From: Paenibacillus azoreducens
GTDB lineage: Bacteria > Bacillota > Bacilli > Paenibacillales > Paenibacillaceae
DNA length: 64,000 nucleotides
Reading direction: 5' to 3'
Assembly: GCF_021654775.1 (NCBI RefSeq)
Contig: NZ_AP025343.1
Span: 5,919,501-5,983,500 of the forward strand
A model generated the notes under the pieces. The model did not search any database. It was not told where the DNA came from and worked only from the letters and a program-made list of their open reading frames with translations. Below, one piece after another: positions 17,712 to 26,123 of the stretch (position 1 is its first letter; every line of letters begins with the position of its first letter). A program made the position numbers and the translations under genes.

Positions 17712-18695
17712 CTATCCCTCGACTTCGACTTTAGCCAGACTTCGCTCTTCCCGCTTCCGCTTAATCATATCGTAGGAAACGGCAAGCAGAATGATGGCCC
17801 CGACGATGATCTCCTGCCAGAACGTATTAATCTTGGCCAGAATAAGACCATTCTGCATAATCCCCAGCAACAGGACGCCTAAGAACGAACCGAGCATCGA
17901 GCCCGAACCGCCGAGAATGTTTGCTCCGCCCAGCACGACCGCTGCGATGACGGTTAATTCGAATCCGGCAAATCCGTTCGGGTCCACCCCTTTGGTGTAA
18001 GCTGTCTGCACAATGGCTGCAATCCCGGCGAGAAAGCCCATATACGTGTATACGAAAATTTGTACTTTCGTTAAATTGATTCCGACACGCATCGCTGATA
18101 CCGGGTTGCCCCCGAAAGAAAGAATCGAGCGGCCGATAGCCAAATATTTCATCACAAACCACGTAATCAAGACCGTCAGCAGGAAGATAATGATCAGAAT
18201 CGATACGCCCGCTATTTTAAAATTAGAGAACTGAATAAAGCTTGCCGGAAGCATGCTGCTGTTCATATATTCGCCGTTCGTAACGTACAGCGTAATCCCG
18301 GATAGTATGCTCATCGTTCCCAGCGAGGTAACAATCGGCGGTATTTTGGTCTTCGCAATTAAAATACCGTTCACGAATCCGAAGCAGGCGCCAACCAAAG
18401 GAGCTACGATAAAGATCGCCAAGATGCTCCAAGAGTTTCCATGCATGGCTACCGCCAGCTTGCCGATGACTACCGTAACAGCTGCTGTAACAGCCGCAAC
18501 CGATACATCAATTCCGCCTGTAATAATAATGAGCGTCATCCCTACTGCCAAGATTCCCAAAACTGAATTCGCTTTCAAAACATCCAAGATATTCTCAGCC
18601 GTGAAGAAAACCGGATTCACAACCGATAGAATGAGCGCCAGAAGAATGACGATAAGACCGATGCCAAACTCTTTTTTCTGAAACAGCTTTGTCAT
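17712..18695 (-). CDS. Ribose-type ABC transporter permease 1
   Basis: 327-residue RbsC-family permease. GMTLIIITGGIDVSVAAVTA and VVLGGANILGGSGSMLGS are the two hallmark segments. Starts one base after the stop of the ATPase gene, so co-translation with it is likely. The C-terminal tail is charged (KRKREERSLAKVEVEG), cytoplasmic. Confidence 0.9.
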   Translation of the reverse strand: MTKLFQKKEFGIGLIVILLALILSVVNPVFFTAENILDVLKANSVLGILAVGMTLIIITGGIDVSVAAVTAAVTVVIGKLAVAMHGNSWSILAIFIVAPLVGACFGFVNGILIAKTKIPPIVTSLGTMSILSGITLYVTNGEYMNSSMLPASFIQFSNFKIAGVSILIIIFLLTVLITWFVMKYLAIGRSILSFGGNPVSAMRVGINLTKVQIFVYTYMGFLAGIAAIVQTAYTKGVDPNGFAGFELTVIAAVVLGGANILGGSGSMLGSFLGVLLLGIMQNGLILAKINTFWQEIIVGAIILLAVSYDMIKRKREERSLAKVEVEG

Positions 18696-18696
18696 G

Positions 18697-20244
18697 TTAC
18701 ATCACAACTCCTTGCTTGATTTCATTGGGTTTTGCTGCCTCATGGATATGCGTTCCCAACAACGCAAGGTTCATAATTTTCTCTTGGCTTGCTTCTTGGT
18801 GCGATAACTCTCCGGCAATCGTCCCTTTGCGCATAACCAGAATGCGATCGCTCACCGCCAGTACTTCGGACAGATCGGAGGAAATGACGAGAATCGCCAT
18901 GCCTTCCCGGGCAAGCTTGCGCAGCAGCTTATGAATTTCGCGCTTTGCTCCGATATCGATGCCGTTCGTCGGTTCATCTACAATCAGAATCTTCGGATTC
19001 GTGGCCAGCCACTTCGCAATAACGACCTTCTGCTGGTTCCCGCCCGACATATTCCCTGTATCGATAAAAGGCAGGTTTGGCCTAATATCGAGTGATTCAA
19101 TGTATTCTTTGGCTAACTCAAGCTCGCGTTTTTCTTGGATACTTCCGAGCGAATTCGTCAGACTTTTTAAAATCGTTAATGATGTGTTGCGTACAATCGA
19201 TTGCTGAAGAACGAGACCTTCCTTCTGCCTGCTTTCCGGCACGTAGGCAATGCCATGCTTGACAGCTTTCACCGTCGATGTCATTTGCACAGGCTGCCCG
19301 TCCAGCACGATGGAACCGCTGTCAACGCTTTGCAAGCCGAATAGCGCATGCGCTAATTCCGTCCGTCCCGAGCCGACAAGTCCTGTCATGGCAACAATCT
19401 CGCCTTTGTGCAGCGTAAATGAGATGTTCTTGAAGTTCCCTTTCTTCGATAAACCGCTTACATTTAGAAGCTGCTCGCCCCGGCTATGCTCTTCTCTCTC
19501 CATACTTTCCAGCTTGCGGCCGACCATGAGTTGAATTAATTTCTCCTCATTCAGCTCCTCTTTGCCGTAAGTTCCTACGAATTTCCCGTCACGCAAAACT
19601 GTGAATCGATCCGAAACCTTGAACAGTTCCTCCATCTTGTGGCTAACGAATAGAATCGCAATCCCCTTGCTCTTCAGATCGGCGATGACGTTATAGAGCA
19701 GTTCCACTTCCCCTGCGGAGAGCGATGAAGTAGGCTCGTCCATGATGATCAGCTTCGCGTCGAAAGCGATGGCTCTTGCAATGGCTACGAGCTGCTGCTT
19801 GGCAATGCTAAGCTTCTCAAGGGTTACATTCACGTCGATGTCAAAGCCTAATCCTTGCAAAGTCTCTTTCGCAATGCGCCGCATTTCACGCCATTTAACG
19901 AAATTGAAACCGCCTTTCTCCGCCTCGCGTCCTGCGCAAATATTCTCTGCAACGCTAAGATTCGGAAATAAGCTGAGATCCTGATAGATGATCGATATTC
20001 CTTTTAAGGTCGCATCGATCGGTTTCGTAATATTTGCCGGCTTGCCTTCGAACAGGAACGTGCTTCCGGCATCAGGCTGTTCGACCCCCGCCAAAATTTT
20101 GATCAGCGTGGATTTCCCAGCCCCGTTCTCGCCAATCAGGGCGTGCACCTCACCCGGTCTGACTTCTAGCTGAACTTGATTCAGCGCTTTCACACCGGGG
20201 AACGTCTTGCTCATGTCTTTGATTTCCAGTAGTGTTTGGCTCAC
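18697..20244 (-). CDS. Ribose-type ABC transporter double ATPase
   Basis: 515 residues with two fused ATPase domains, as in RbsA/AraG/LsrA. The first has Walker A GENGAGKST, signature LSIAKQQLVAIARA and Walker B LIIMDEPTSSLS. The second has the usual degenerate Walker A GLVGSGRTE, signature MSGGNQQKVVIAKW and Walker B LIVDEPTNGID. The start is GTG at 20244 with GGGAGGG upstream. It energises import of the sugar recognised by the lipoprotein. Confidence 0.92.
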   Translation of the reverse strand: MSQTLLEIKDMSKTFPGVKALNQVQLEVRPGEVHALIGENGAGKSTLIKILAGVEQPDAGSTFLFEGKPANITKPIDATLKGISIIYQDLSLFPNLSVAENICAGREAEKGGFNFVKWREMRRIAKETLQGLGFDIDVNVTLEKLSIAKQQLVAIARAIAFDAKLIIMDEPTSSLSAGEVELLYNVIADLKSKGIAILFVSHKMEELFKVSDRFTVLRDGKFVGTYGKEELNEEKLIQLMVGRKLESMEREEHSRGEQLLNVSGLSKKGNFKNISFTLHKGEIVAMTGLVGSGRTELAHALFGLQSVDSGSIVLDGQPVQMTSTVKAVKHGIAYVPESRQKEGLVLQQSIVRNTSLTILKSLTNSLGSIQEKRELELAKEYIESLDIRPNLPFIDTGNMSGGNQQKVVIAKWLATNPKILIVDEPTNGIDIGAKREIHKLLRKLAREGMAILVISSDLSEVLAVSDRILVMRKGTIAGELSHQEASQEKIMNLALLGTHIHEAAKPNEIKQGVVM

Positions 20245-20277
20245 CTTGATTCCCTCCCTAACCTTCGTACGTATAGA

Positions 20278-21210
20278 TTAGTATGGTTGCTGTAAGTTAC
20301 GCGCTTTCATAAAGGCTTCGACTTCGGCCATCGTAGGTATGCCGTCACGCGGTCCGAGTCTGGTCACCTTCAACGCACTGACTATCGTTGCGAACCATGC
20401 CGCCTGGAAAAGATCATTTCCTTCCGCCAGCGAACAAGCTAATGCGCCTGAGAACGTATCCCCTACGACCGTATCCACGGCATCGACGGGAACCGCTTCG
20501 ATAAATTGCCATTTGCTTGGCGTATAGACAAGCGCACCGCGGTGCCCCATTTTGATAATGCTCTTCTCAATCCCCAGCAGTTGAAAATATTCCGCTGCCT
20601 GCAGCGCATCATCCAAGCTGTTAACCTCAATCCCTGTCATATGCTTCGTCTCTTGCTCGTTCGGGATCAAAATATCCGCGTAGCGAATAGCCTGCATCGT
20701 AATGCCTTCCGCCGGCGCCGGATCGATAATAACCAGCAATCCCGACTCTTTGGCTAATTTCATCGCTTGTATGACAGCCTCTTCAGCAACTTCCAGCTGT
20801 ACGAGAAGTACGCCGCATTGCTGAATCTCATGTGCATGATCGGCAATATCCTCAGCCGTCAACTGCATATTGGCGCCCGGGGCAACCACCATCGTCCGCT
20901 CAGCCGACTCATCGATAATGATTGTCGTGAGTCCTGTATGACTTAGAGGCGTACGTTTGATATAAGAAACATCAATGCCGCTCTCGGTTAAATCCGTTAA
21001 CATCGTGTCGCCATAGTAGTCCATTCCGACGGAGCTGATCAGTACCGGTTCTTTGCCCAGCCTGCATACCGCGGTTGCGGCGTTCCCGCCTTTTCCCCCG
21101 GACAGGACAACGGCATTTTGACCTACAGTATTTTCACCACGCGTGGGAAATTTCTTTGTCTGCATAATGATGTCGGTGTTTAAACTTCCGACAATACAAA
21201 TTTTTTTCAT
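20278..21210 (-). CDS. PfkB-family sugar kinase (ribokinase-like)
   Basis: 310 residues. N-terminal GSLNTDIIMQ and SGGKGGNAATAVCRLG sugar-binding motifs, ADILIPNEQE hinge and a C-terminal catalytic motif. The usual GAGD anion hole before the catalytic Asp reads VVGDTFSGAL here, a departure from ribokinase. The substrate is uncertain: it may act on the operon's sugar at a different carbon from AraB. First structural gene of the operon after the promoter at about 21260. Confidence 0.82.
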   Translation of the reverse strand: MKKICIVGSLNTDIIMQTKKFPTRGENTVGQNAVVLSGGKGGNAATAVCRLGKEPVLISSVGMDYYGDTMLTDLTESGIDVSYIKRTPLSHTGLTTIIIDESAERTMVVAPGANMQLTAEDIADHAHEIQQCGVLLVQLEVAEEAVIQAMKLAKESGLLVIIDPAPAEGITMQAIRYADILIPNEQETKHMTGIEVNSLDDALQAAEYFQLLGIEKSIIKMGHRGALVYTPSKWQFIEAVPVDAVDTVVGDTFSGALACSLAEGNDLFQAAWFATIVSALKVTRLGPRDGIPTMAEVEAFMKARNLQQPY

Positions 21211-21259
21211 TTTCGGTTGTCTGCCTCCCTGCTCACCTTGGCGGCGTCCTTGATGCCAT

Positions 21260-21274
21260 ACTAAACGCTTTCAA
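21260..21274 (-). promoter_or_regulatory. CcpA cre-like site before the sugar operon
   Basis: On the minus strand TTGAAAGCGTTTAGT matches the cre consensus WTGNAANCGNWNNCW at all but one fixed position. It lies 50 bases upstream of the kinase start, between it and the regulator's terminator, so it probably mediates glucose repression. Confidence 0.5.
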
Positions 21275-21312
21275 TGCGTTTGAACAAGGCTTTGAAATCA
21301 AATATAACAAAG

Positions 21313-21342
21313 AAAAACCAAACTCATTAGAGCTTGGTTTTG
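21313..21342 (-). terminator. Terminator after the DeoR regulator gene
   Basis: Minus-strand stem AAACCAAGCTC / GAGTTTGGTTT with a TAAT loop followed by TTCTTTGTT. It separates the regulator transcript from the sugar operon. Confidence 0.6.
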
Positions 21343-21378
21343 GATTTGTTTCTTGCGTTTATAATTTTGTTTCAAAAG

Positions 21379-22137
21379 TCAATTGGCCAAAACAACGTTA
21401 ATTCCGGCGCTTCTCAGTGCCGTAAGGTTATGAATCGGCAGTCCATGATCGACAATCAACTTGTCCACCTGATTCAATCCAACCAGGCTGGTCAACGATT
21501 TGCGGCCGAATTGCGCATGATCCGCCATCAAAATCACTTCGTCGGCAACCTTCAAAAACTTCTGTTTGATTTGGGCTTCCATTTCATGATTTTCAAAGAC
21601 GCCATGCTCCAGATCAAATCCGCTGCACGATAAAAAGAATTTTCCCACATGGTACGTTTCAATCGCTTTCTCCGCAATGGCGCCTACGAAAGATGAGAAC
21701 TGCTGGTTCACATATCCGCCAATCGTAATCAAACGAATATGGTCCTGATTCAGAAGCTCAAGCGTGATCGGAATAGAATTCGTAATAACGGTAATCTCCT
21801 GATCCCGTAATTCTTTGGCCATCTGCAATGAAAAATCGCTGCTGTCCAAAGCAATGATATCCCCCTTCTCCACAAGCTGAGCGGCTTCCTTGGCAATGGA
21901 GCTCTTCACATCCAAATTCGTCATATGTCGTTGAATCGACATCTTATGGTTCAACACCGCGCCGCCATGCGTACGCTGCACAAGCCCTTCCTTCTCCAGC
22001 GCCTCCAGATCCTTGCGGATCGTCTCTTTAGTCACGTTGAATTTCTTACTCAGATTAGCGACATACACCGTGCCGACTTGGCTGATATTGTTGAAAATTT
22101 CCTTCTGCCTCTCTACCGCTAAACGGCTCTTTTTCAT
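21379..22137 (-). CDS. DeoR/GlpR-family transcriptional regulator
   Basis: About 252 residues. N-terminal winged helix (VERQKEIFNNISQVGTVYVA ... TKETIRKDLEALEKEGLVQR) followed by a DeoRC sugar-phosphate-sensing domain (DIIALDSSDFSLQMAKEL, ITVITNSIPI, GGYVNQQFSSFVG, DHAQFGRKSL). Relatives repress sugar operons until a phosphorylated intermediate binds. The frame begins at 22149; the ATG at 22137 is better spaced from AAAGGA. It sits directly upstream of the sugar operon, with likely autoregulatory sites in its own promoter. Confidence 0.85.
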   Translation of the reverse strand: MKKSRLAVERQKEIFNNISQVGTVYVANLSKKFNVTKETIRKDLEALEKEGLVQRTHGGAVLNHKMSIQRHMTNLDVKSSIAKEAAQLVEKGDIIALDSSDFSLQMAKELRDQEITVITNSIPITLELLNQDHIRLITIGGYVNQQFSSFVGAIAEKAIETYHVGKFFLSCSGFDLEHGVFENHEMEAQIKQKFLKVADEVILMADHAQFGRKSLTSLVGLNQVDKLIVDHGLPIHNLTALRSAGINVVLAN

Positions 22138-22163
22138 ATCATTGTCCATCCTTTAAGCTGTTT

Positions 22164-22270
22164 TTTTGTTTTTTATGTTCTGTTTTGTGCTTATACCTCA
22201 TTATACGCTTGGTTATCCAAATTAAAAACAACCAAATTAACAGATCAAACGGAACATAAAACAAAATAAT
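22164..22270. promoter_or_regulatory. Inverted operator-like repeats upstream of the DeoR gene
   Basis: The motif GAACATAAAA(AA)CAAAA occurs at 22250-22267 on plus and, inverted, at 22164-22186, about 70 bases apart and flanking the probable regulator promoter. Two distant inverted sites suggest looping by a tetrameric DeoR-type repressor. The rest of 22271-22350 shows nothing further. Confidence 0.45.
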
Positions 22271-22356
22271 TACCTTTTGTATTTTTGCTTTGACAGAGTA
22301 AATTAAAATGTAATTCATAACAAAGAAAAGCCTTCACCACACTGTAAAGGCAATTT

Positions 22357-22425
22357 CTAATCGCTTGTTCCTCTAGTTATATAGAGTTTTCCGCATCCGC
22401 AAGCACCAATAATCCGGATTTTCAT
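22357..22425 (-). pseudogene. 22-residue remnant of a P-loop kinase gene
   Basis: After a perfect GGGGGAG ribosome binding site and ATG the frame reads MKIRIIGACGCGKLYITRG and stops. This closely resembles the start of small AAA/adenylate-kinase-like proteins (MKIxIIGxxGSGKS), but the Walker A Ser/Thr after Lys is lost (GCGKL) and the rest of the gene is missing. I read it as a degraded gene start; a real short peptide cannot be excluded. Confidence 0.45.
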
Positions 22426-22563
22426 CGGTAACTCCCCCTTATGAAACCATGTTTTCCACGAAAAACGTTCCTAATTATATTCCAATATTAATCTATACTG
22501 GTTGTAAATATATACCGTTTCAGAGAAAATAGAGACTAAAGAAATAGAAAGGCGTGATGCGGA

Positions 22564-22866
22564 ATGAGCAAATACGGGGCATATGTAAAGTTTACGGCAA
22601 AATCGGGAGAACGCGAAACGTTGGCTGACATTCTGTTGGAAGCCGCGGAGGCCATTCGATCCGTAAAAGAGTGCGAGGTTTATATCATTAATTTGTCGGC
22701 GCAGGAACCCGATGCCATCTGGGTAACGGAAGTCTGGAGCAGCGCCGAAGCCCATAAGGCTTCTCTCGACCTGCCAGACACCAAAGCAGCTATCGCACGC
22801 GCCATGCCACTGATCGAGGGTGTGGAATCGATCCCTGTAACGCCTTTAGGCGGCAAGGGACTGTAA
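22564..22866 (+). CDS. ABM-domain putative quinol monooxygenase
   Basis: 100 residues, a single antibiotic-biosynthesis-monooxygenase (ABM/YgiN-like) ferredoxin-like fold: KYGAYVKFTAKSGERETLADILLEAA, YIINLSAQEPDAIWVTEVWSS and AHKASLDLPDTKAAIARAMPLI. Such dimeric, cofactor-free proteins oxidise quinols or reactive small aromatics; the substrate is unknown. The only plus-strand gene in this stretch, with its own terminator. Confidence 0.8.
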   Translation: MSKYGAYVKFTAKSGERETLADILLEAAEAIRSVKECEVYIINLSAQEPDAIWVTEVWSSAEAHKASLDLPDTKAAIARAMPLIEGVESIPVTPLGGKGL

Positions 22867-22875
22867 GAATTTATA

Positions 22876-22914
22876 GAAGCCCCGCTAAACCACTTTGGTT
22901 TGGTCGGGGCTTTC
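22876..22914. terminator. Terminator after the ABM gene
   Basis: Stem GAAGCCCCG / CGGGGCTTTC with an inner AAACC/GGTTT pairing, followed by TCTTTTATATTTT on plus. Convergent with the methyltransferase gene, so it may work both ways. Confidence 0.65.
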
Positions 22915-22918
22915 TCTT

Positions 22919-23731
22919 TTATATTTTCCTGCCGATATACAGCAGATGGGATGCGGCCCCCAGCAAATATGGATTTTCCGATTCTTTCATGACGATGTCC
23001 ATGATTTGCCGATAGGTTTCATCCCCCTGCTGGCGCCAATAATCCCACTGCTCTGGCGTCATGGCACCCGCAATGCTGCTCGAACCGATCAGCTTCACGG
23101 TTTCAAAGCTTTGTGACTCCATAAACGGGGTGATTTCAACAATGTCAAAATAATAGGCCCCGGTAAAACGCCCCTCATCTGCGTGGTCGAACATTCCTGT
23201 CCGCAAAAATTGCTGGATGCCCTCAATCGTATGGTTGGGCTTCCAATGCTCGGGGTACAGCAGCGAGTTCGTTAAAAATCTGGTTTTGGTCATAAAGGCT
23301 GCAAAAACAAGCCCGCCCGGTTTTGTCACCCGGTGCAGCTCTTGGACCGCTTGTACCCGGTCTGCTTCCGTTTGCAGATGATACAGAGGACCCAGCATCA
23401 GTACGGCGTCAAAATGGTTATCCGGAAAAAGACTCAGATCTCTGGCATCTGCCGGATAAAAACCGTCAAATTGACCTTCAACCTGGTATTCTTGGGCTTT
23501 TGTTCTTGCAAACTCTACCAATCTCGGCGTCAAATCCGTCAACGTGACCCTATAACCGCGTTTAGCCAGCTCAATCGAATATTTTCCCGGTCCCGCGCCA
23601 TTGTCCAGAATATGTCCCTCTGGCGGAAGCATGCTTTGGATATGATGCATATTAATAATAAATTCGATAGGCTCCCGGTTCAGCCGCCCCCACTCGTCAA
23701 AAGCATTGTAATATGAAATGACCTTATCCAT
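22919..23731 (-). CDS. Class I SAM-dependent methyltransferase
   Basis: 270 residues. Motif I ILDNGAGPGKYSIELAKRGY at about 38-57 with Asn replacing the usual Leu/Val after Asp, motif II YRVTLTDLTPRLVEF, post-II YPADARDLSLFPDNHFDAVLMLGPLYHL, and TKPGGLVFAAFMTK. Fits small-molecule methyltransferases of the Methyltransf_11/25 group. The substrate is unknown. Strong GGAGG upstream. Confidence 0.82.
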   Translation of the reverse strand: MDKVISYYNAFDEWGRLNREPIEFIINMHHIQSMLPPEGHILDNGAGPGKYSIELAKRGYRVTLTDLTPRLVEFARTKAQEYQVEGQFDGFYPADARDLSLFPDNHFDAVLMLGPLYHLQTEADRVQAVQELHRVTKPGGLVFAAFMTKTRFLTNSLLYPEHWKPNHTIEGIQQFLRTGMFDHADEGRFTGAYYFDIVEITPFMESQSFETVKLIGSSSIAGAMTPEQWDYWRQQGDETYRQIMDIVMKESENPYLLGAASHLLYIGRKI

Positions 23732-23872
23732 CCTAAATCGCCTCCATTTCTTGAGATCATCTTGGACTGCAACTCTGCGGATTACTCTTCCAAGCTAAAA
23801 TTCAGACGATAGCAATCATCTATGGTTTTGAATGCCTATCAACAGCAGAAATCACCGATCAGGCCGCCAAAA

Positions 23873-24433
23873 TTAAAACCCGAATTTCTCCTTGATCATT
23901 AGAGCCGCCTTTTCCGGGCTCAAATCCGTATTGTTGATTCTCATGTAATTGGGATGTTTGACTTCTCCCTCCAGAGAATTCAGACGGTGGCTCTCCATCG
24001 TCTCCCGAAGATCCCGTTCGGAAAATGCCAAATTCCTTTTGGTCGGTTTATGTTCCAAGCGGTGCGGGCTTTTGTTGCGTTCCAGCCGCGCCTCCATGCC
24101 AGCCTCCAATTCCACTAAATACACCGTCCCGCCCTCGGATTCGAAAATACGGCTGATGTGCTCGATATAATCCCAATCGCTCTTCAGATCAAACGCCCAA
24201 ACAAAGGTAAAAATCAATCCAGTGAGGTCGCTTTTGGCGACTTCCTCAAAAATTTCCTGCCGGAACAGGTTGACCAGACGTTTCCCTGCAGCCGATCCGT
24301 AACTGAAAAAGTTGGAAACAAGATCAATCGTCATATGGTTGTGAAACAGCTTCAAATCTGTTGTTTTCGCCAGTTCCTGCCCCACCGTCATTTTTCCGAC
24401 AGCCTGTGGCCCGAAAATAATGACCAATTTCAT
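23873..24433 (-). CDS. P-loop nucleotide kinase-like protein (AAA_33 type)
   Basis: 186 residues. Walker A GPQAVGKMT at residues 8-16, a kinase-like lid (MEARLERNKSPHRLEHKPT) and a terminal helix. The first residues MKLVIIFGPQAVGKMTVGQEL are shared by many Paenibacillus and Bacillus P-loop proteins of unknown substrate (shikimate-kinase-like). It probably phosphorylates a small molecule. It follows the TauE/SafE gene on the same strand by 20 bases. Confidence 0.75.
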   Translation of the reverse strand: MKLVIIFGPQAVGKMTVGQELAKTTDLKLFHNHMTIDLVSNFFSYGSAAGKRLVNLFRQEIFEEVAKSDLTGLIFTFVWAFDLKSDWDYIEHISRIFESEGGTVYLVELEAGMEARLERNKSPHRLEHKPTKRNLAFSERDLRETMESHRLNSLEGEVKHPNYMRINNTDLSPEKAALMIKEKFGF

Positions 24434-24453
24434 TTGTGCTCACCTCATTTTTT

Positions 24454-25185
24454 TTAGAGGGTACTAACGATGGTCCAAATGCCTGACCCCATAATGACCC
24501 ACAGAGCAAGCTTGCGGAACCATTGATCGTTCAGTCTCTTGATCGCTTTGATGCCCAATAATACGCCAACAAACATGCTGGGGATAAGCCATAAAGAACC
24601 GGTAAGCACGGAGCTGGTCAACATACCGCCGTATGCATAGGTACCAATGGTGATGATGTTTAGAATAATCGCGTACGCCGTAATATTGGCCCGGAATGTA
24701 TCCTTGCCTGTACGCTGATTCGATAGAAAAAGAGCCACTGGCGGCCCGCTCATGGAGATGCTTCCGTTTAGCAGCCCGCTAATCATGCCTACAGGAACAA
24801 AGGCAAGCTTCTCGTTTTTCACTGGAAATGTCCTGCCAAGCAGTTGAAGCAACGCGATCAATACAATAAAAGCTCCCGTAAACATTTTTAAGAGCCGCTC
24901 ATCCAGCAAAAGAAGGAGATACGCTCCAACTGGCGCGGCAAGCAAGCTGGACAGGATCAGGATCCATATTTTTTTGAGATCGACATGGCGCCACGCGCCG
25001 GTAATCACCATCAGGTTGGTGCATAAGCTCAGCATGACCACGATGGGAACGGCCTCTTGAAATGGAATCATTTTGGCCAAAAAAGGCATAGCGATCAGGG
25101 CAAATCCAAAGCTTGTCAGCCCCTGGACAAAACCGGCCGCCATCACCACAACGATGCACAGAATTAAAAATGCGGTTGATTCCAT
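24454..25185 (-). CDS. TauE/SafE family membrane exporter
   Basis: 243 residues with seven to eight hydrophobic segments and two internally related halves, each with the family pattern (VVVMAAGFVQGLTSFGFALI and LAFVPVGMISGLLNGSISMSGPP). The family exports organosulfur compounds, sulfite or related anions. Substrate not predictable. Short spacing suggests co-transcription with the P-loop kinase gene. Confidence 0.85.
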   Translation of the reverse strand: MESTAFLILCIVVVMAAGFVQGLTSFGFALIAMPFLAKMIPFQEAVPIVVMLSLCTNLMVITGAWRHVDLKKIWILILSSLLAAPVGAYLLLLLDERLLKMFTGAFIVLIALLQLLGRTFPVKNEKLAFVPVGMISGLLNGSISMSGPPVALFLSNQRTGKDTFRANITAYAIILNIITIGTYAYGGMLTSSVLTGSLWLIPSMFVGVLLGIKAIKRLNDQWFRKLALWVIMGSGIWTIVSTL

Positions 25186-25224
25186 TCCATGTACCCTCTT
25201 TTCTTGCGTCTGAAAAAATATGTA

Positions 25225-25980
25225 TTACAGCAAACTTTTGGTGCGGTACCAATAGGAATAAATTTGGCGGAAGACCAGCTTTTCGTACAACCTGTGGGCA
25301 GGCGGGTTATGCTGGAGAACCTGAAGGTAGCTTTGCGTCGCGCCGTTTTCTTTGGCCCATTTCAAGATGTTCCGGATCAGCTGCTCGCCATATCCCCGGT
25401 TTCGTTGCTGCTCGGAAGTGAGGATATCAAACAATCCGACCATCTGATCTTCGATGACTCCAAGTCCGCAGGCGACGGGAACGGCCCCTTCATAAAGGGT
25501 AAAAAATCCGGTTTGCAGCAAGGTACCGGAAAGCATTTTTGAGGTCACGGCCAATTGATCCTCGGACATCTTCGGATTCAGCTTCGATAAGGTCCCGAGC
25601 CACTCCAGAGCCGGAGATTCGTAAATTTCAACGTTTGTTAGAAGCGGCTTCGCCGATGCAGCCAGATCATCCAGCAGCATGTTGCAGGAAGGATCGACAA
25701 CCGTATACCCTCTTGCCTCCAATGCTTGGTCCAGCGACGGTGGACCAAACGAAGTGACCTTAAACACGGTCGGCAGCCCCGCCCTGGCGTATAGTTCTTC
25801 GCATTTTGATATTTTCCGGTCGAGATGCTCTTCATCCCGATTGTATATCGCGTTAACGGAATTGGACCTTTTCGTATACCCGTCGGCAAAACGGAGCAGC
25901 CATCCGTCATAGACAAGCGTCTGCAGCGCAGGCCAGGCATTAAGAGAGTATTCTTCGATTCGCTGATGCAACTCTACCAA
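25225..25980 (-). CDS. GNAT family N-acetyltransferase
   Basis: 251 residues. A C-terminal GNAT domain (about 155-245) with the acetyl-CoA motif QRNRGYGEQLI and the terminal YLQVLQHNPPAHRLYEKLVF helix-strand unit; the N-terminal half (LQTLVYDGWLLRFADGYTKRSNSVN) is the degenerate partner domain seen in two-domain GNATs. The acceptor substrate is unknown. The initiator is a TTG (25980 or 25971); the ribosome site AAGGGG fits 25971 better. Confidence 0.8.
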   Translation of the reverse strand: MVELHQRIEEYSLNAWPALQTLVYDGWLLRFADGYTKRSNSVNAIYNRDEEHLDRKISKCEELYARAGLPTVFKVTSFGPPSLDQALEARGYTVVDPSCNMLLDDLAASAKPLLTNVEIYESPALEWLGTLSKLNPKMSEDQLAVTSKMLSGTLLQTGFFTLYEGAVPVACGLGVIEDQMVGLFDILTSEQQRNRGYGEQLIRNILKWAKENGATQSYLQVLQHNPPAHRLYEKLVFRQIYSYWYRTKSLL

Positions 25981-26123
25981 CCCCTTAGGAATAGATTGGT
26001 AGAATCATACAACAAGACCCGAGCCTGCTCAAGCCTTATTTTTGTTCGAGCTTTATGCCCTCACGGCTGCATTTCATGCTATACCTTCCAGTTTCCATGC
26101 CGGAACAGCGGCTTCATATCATT

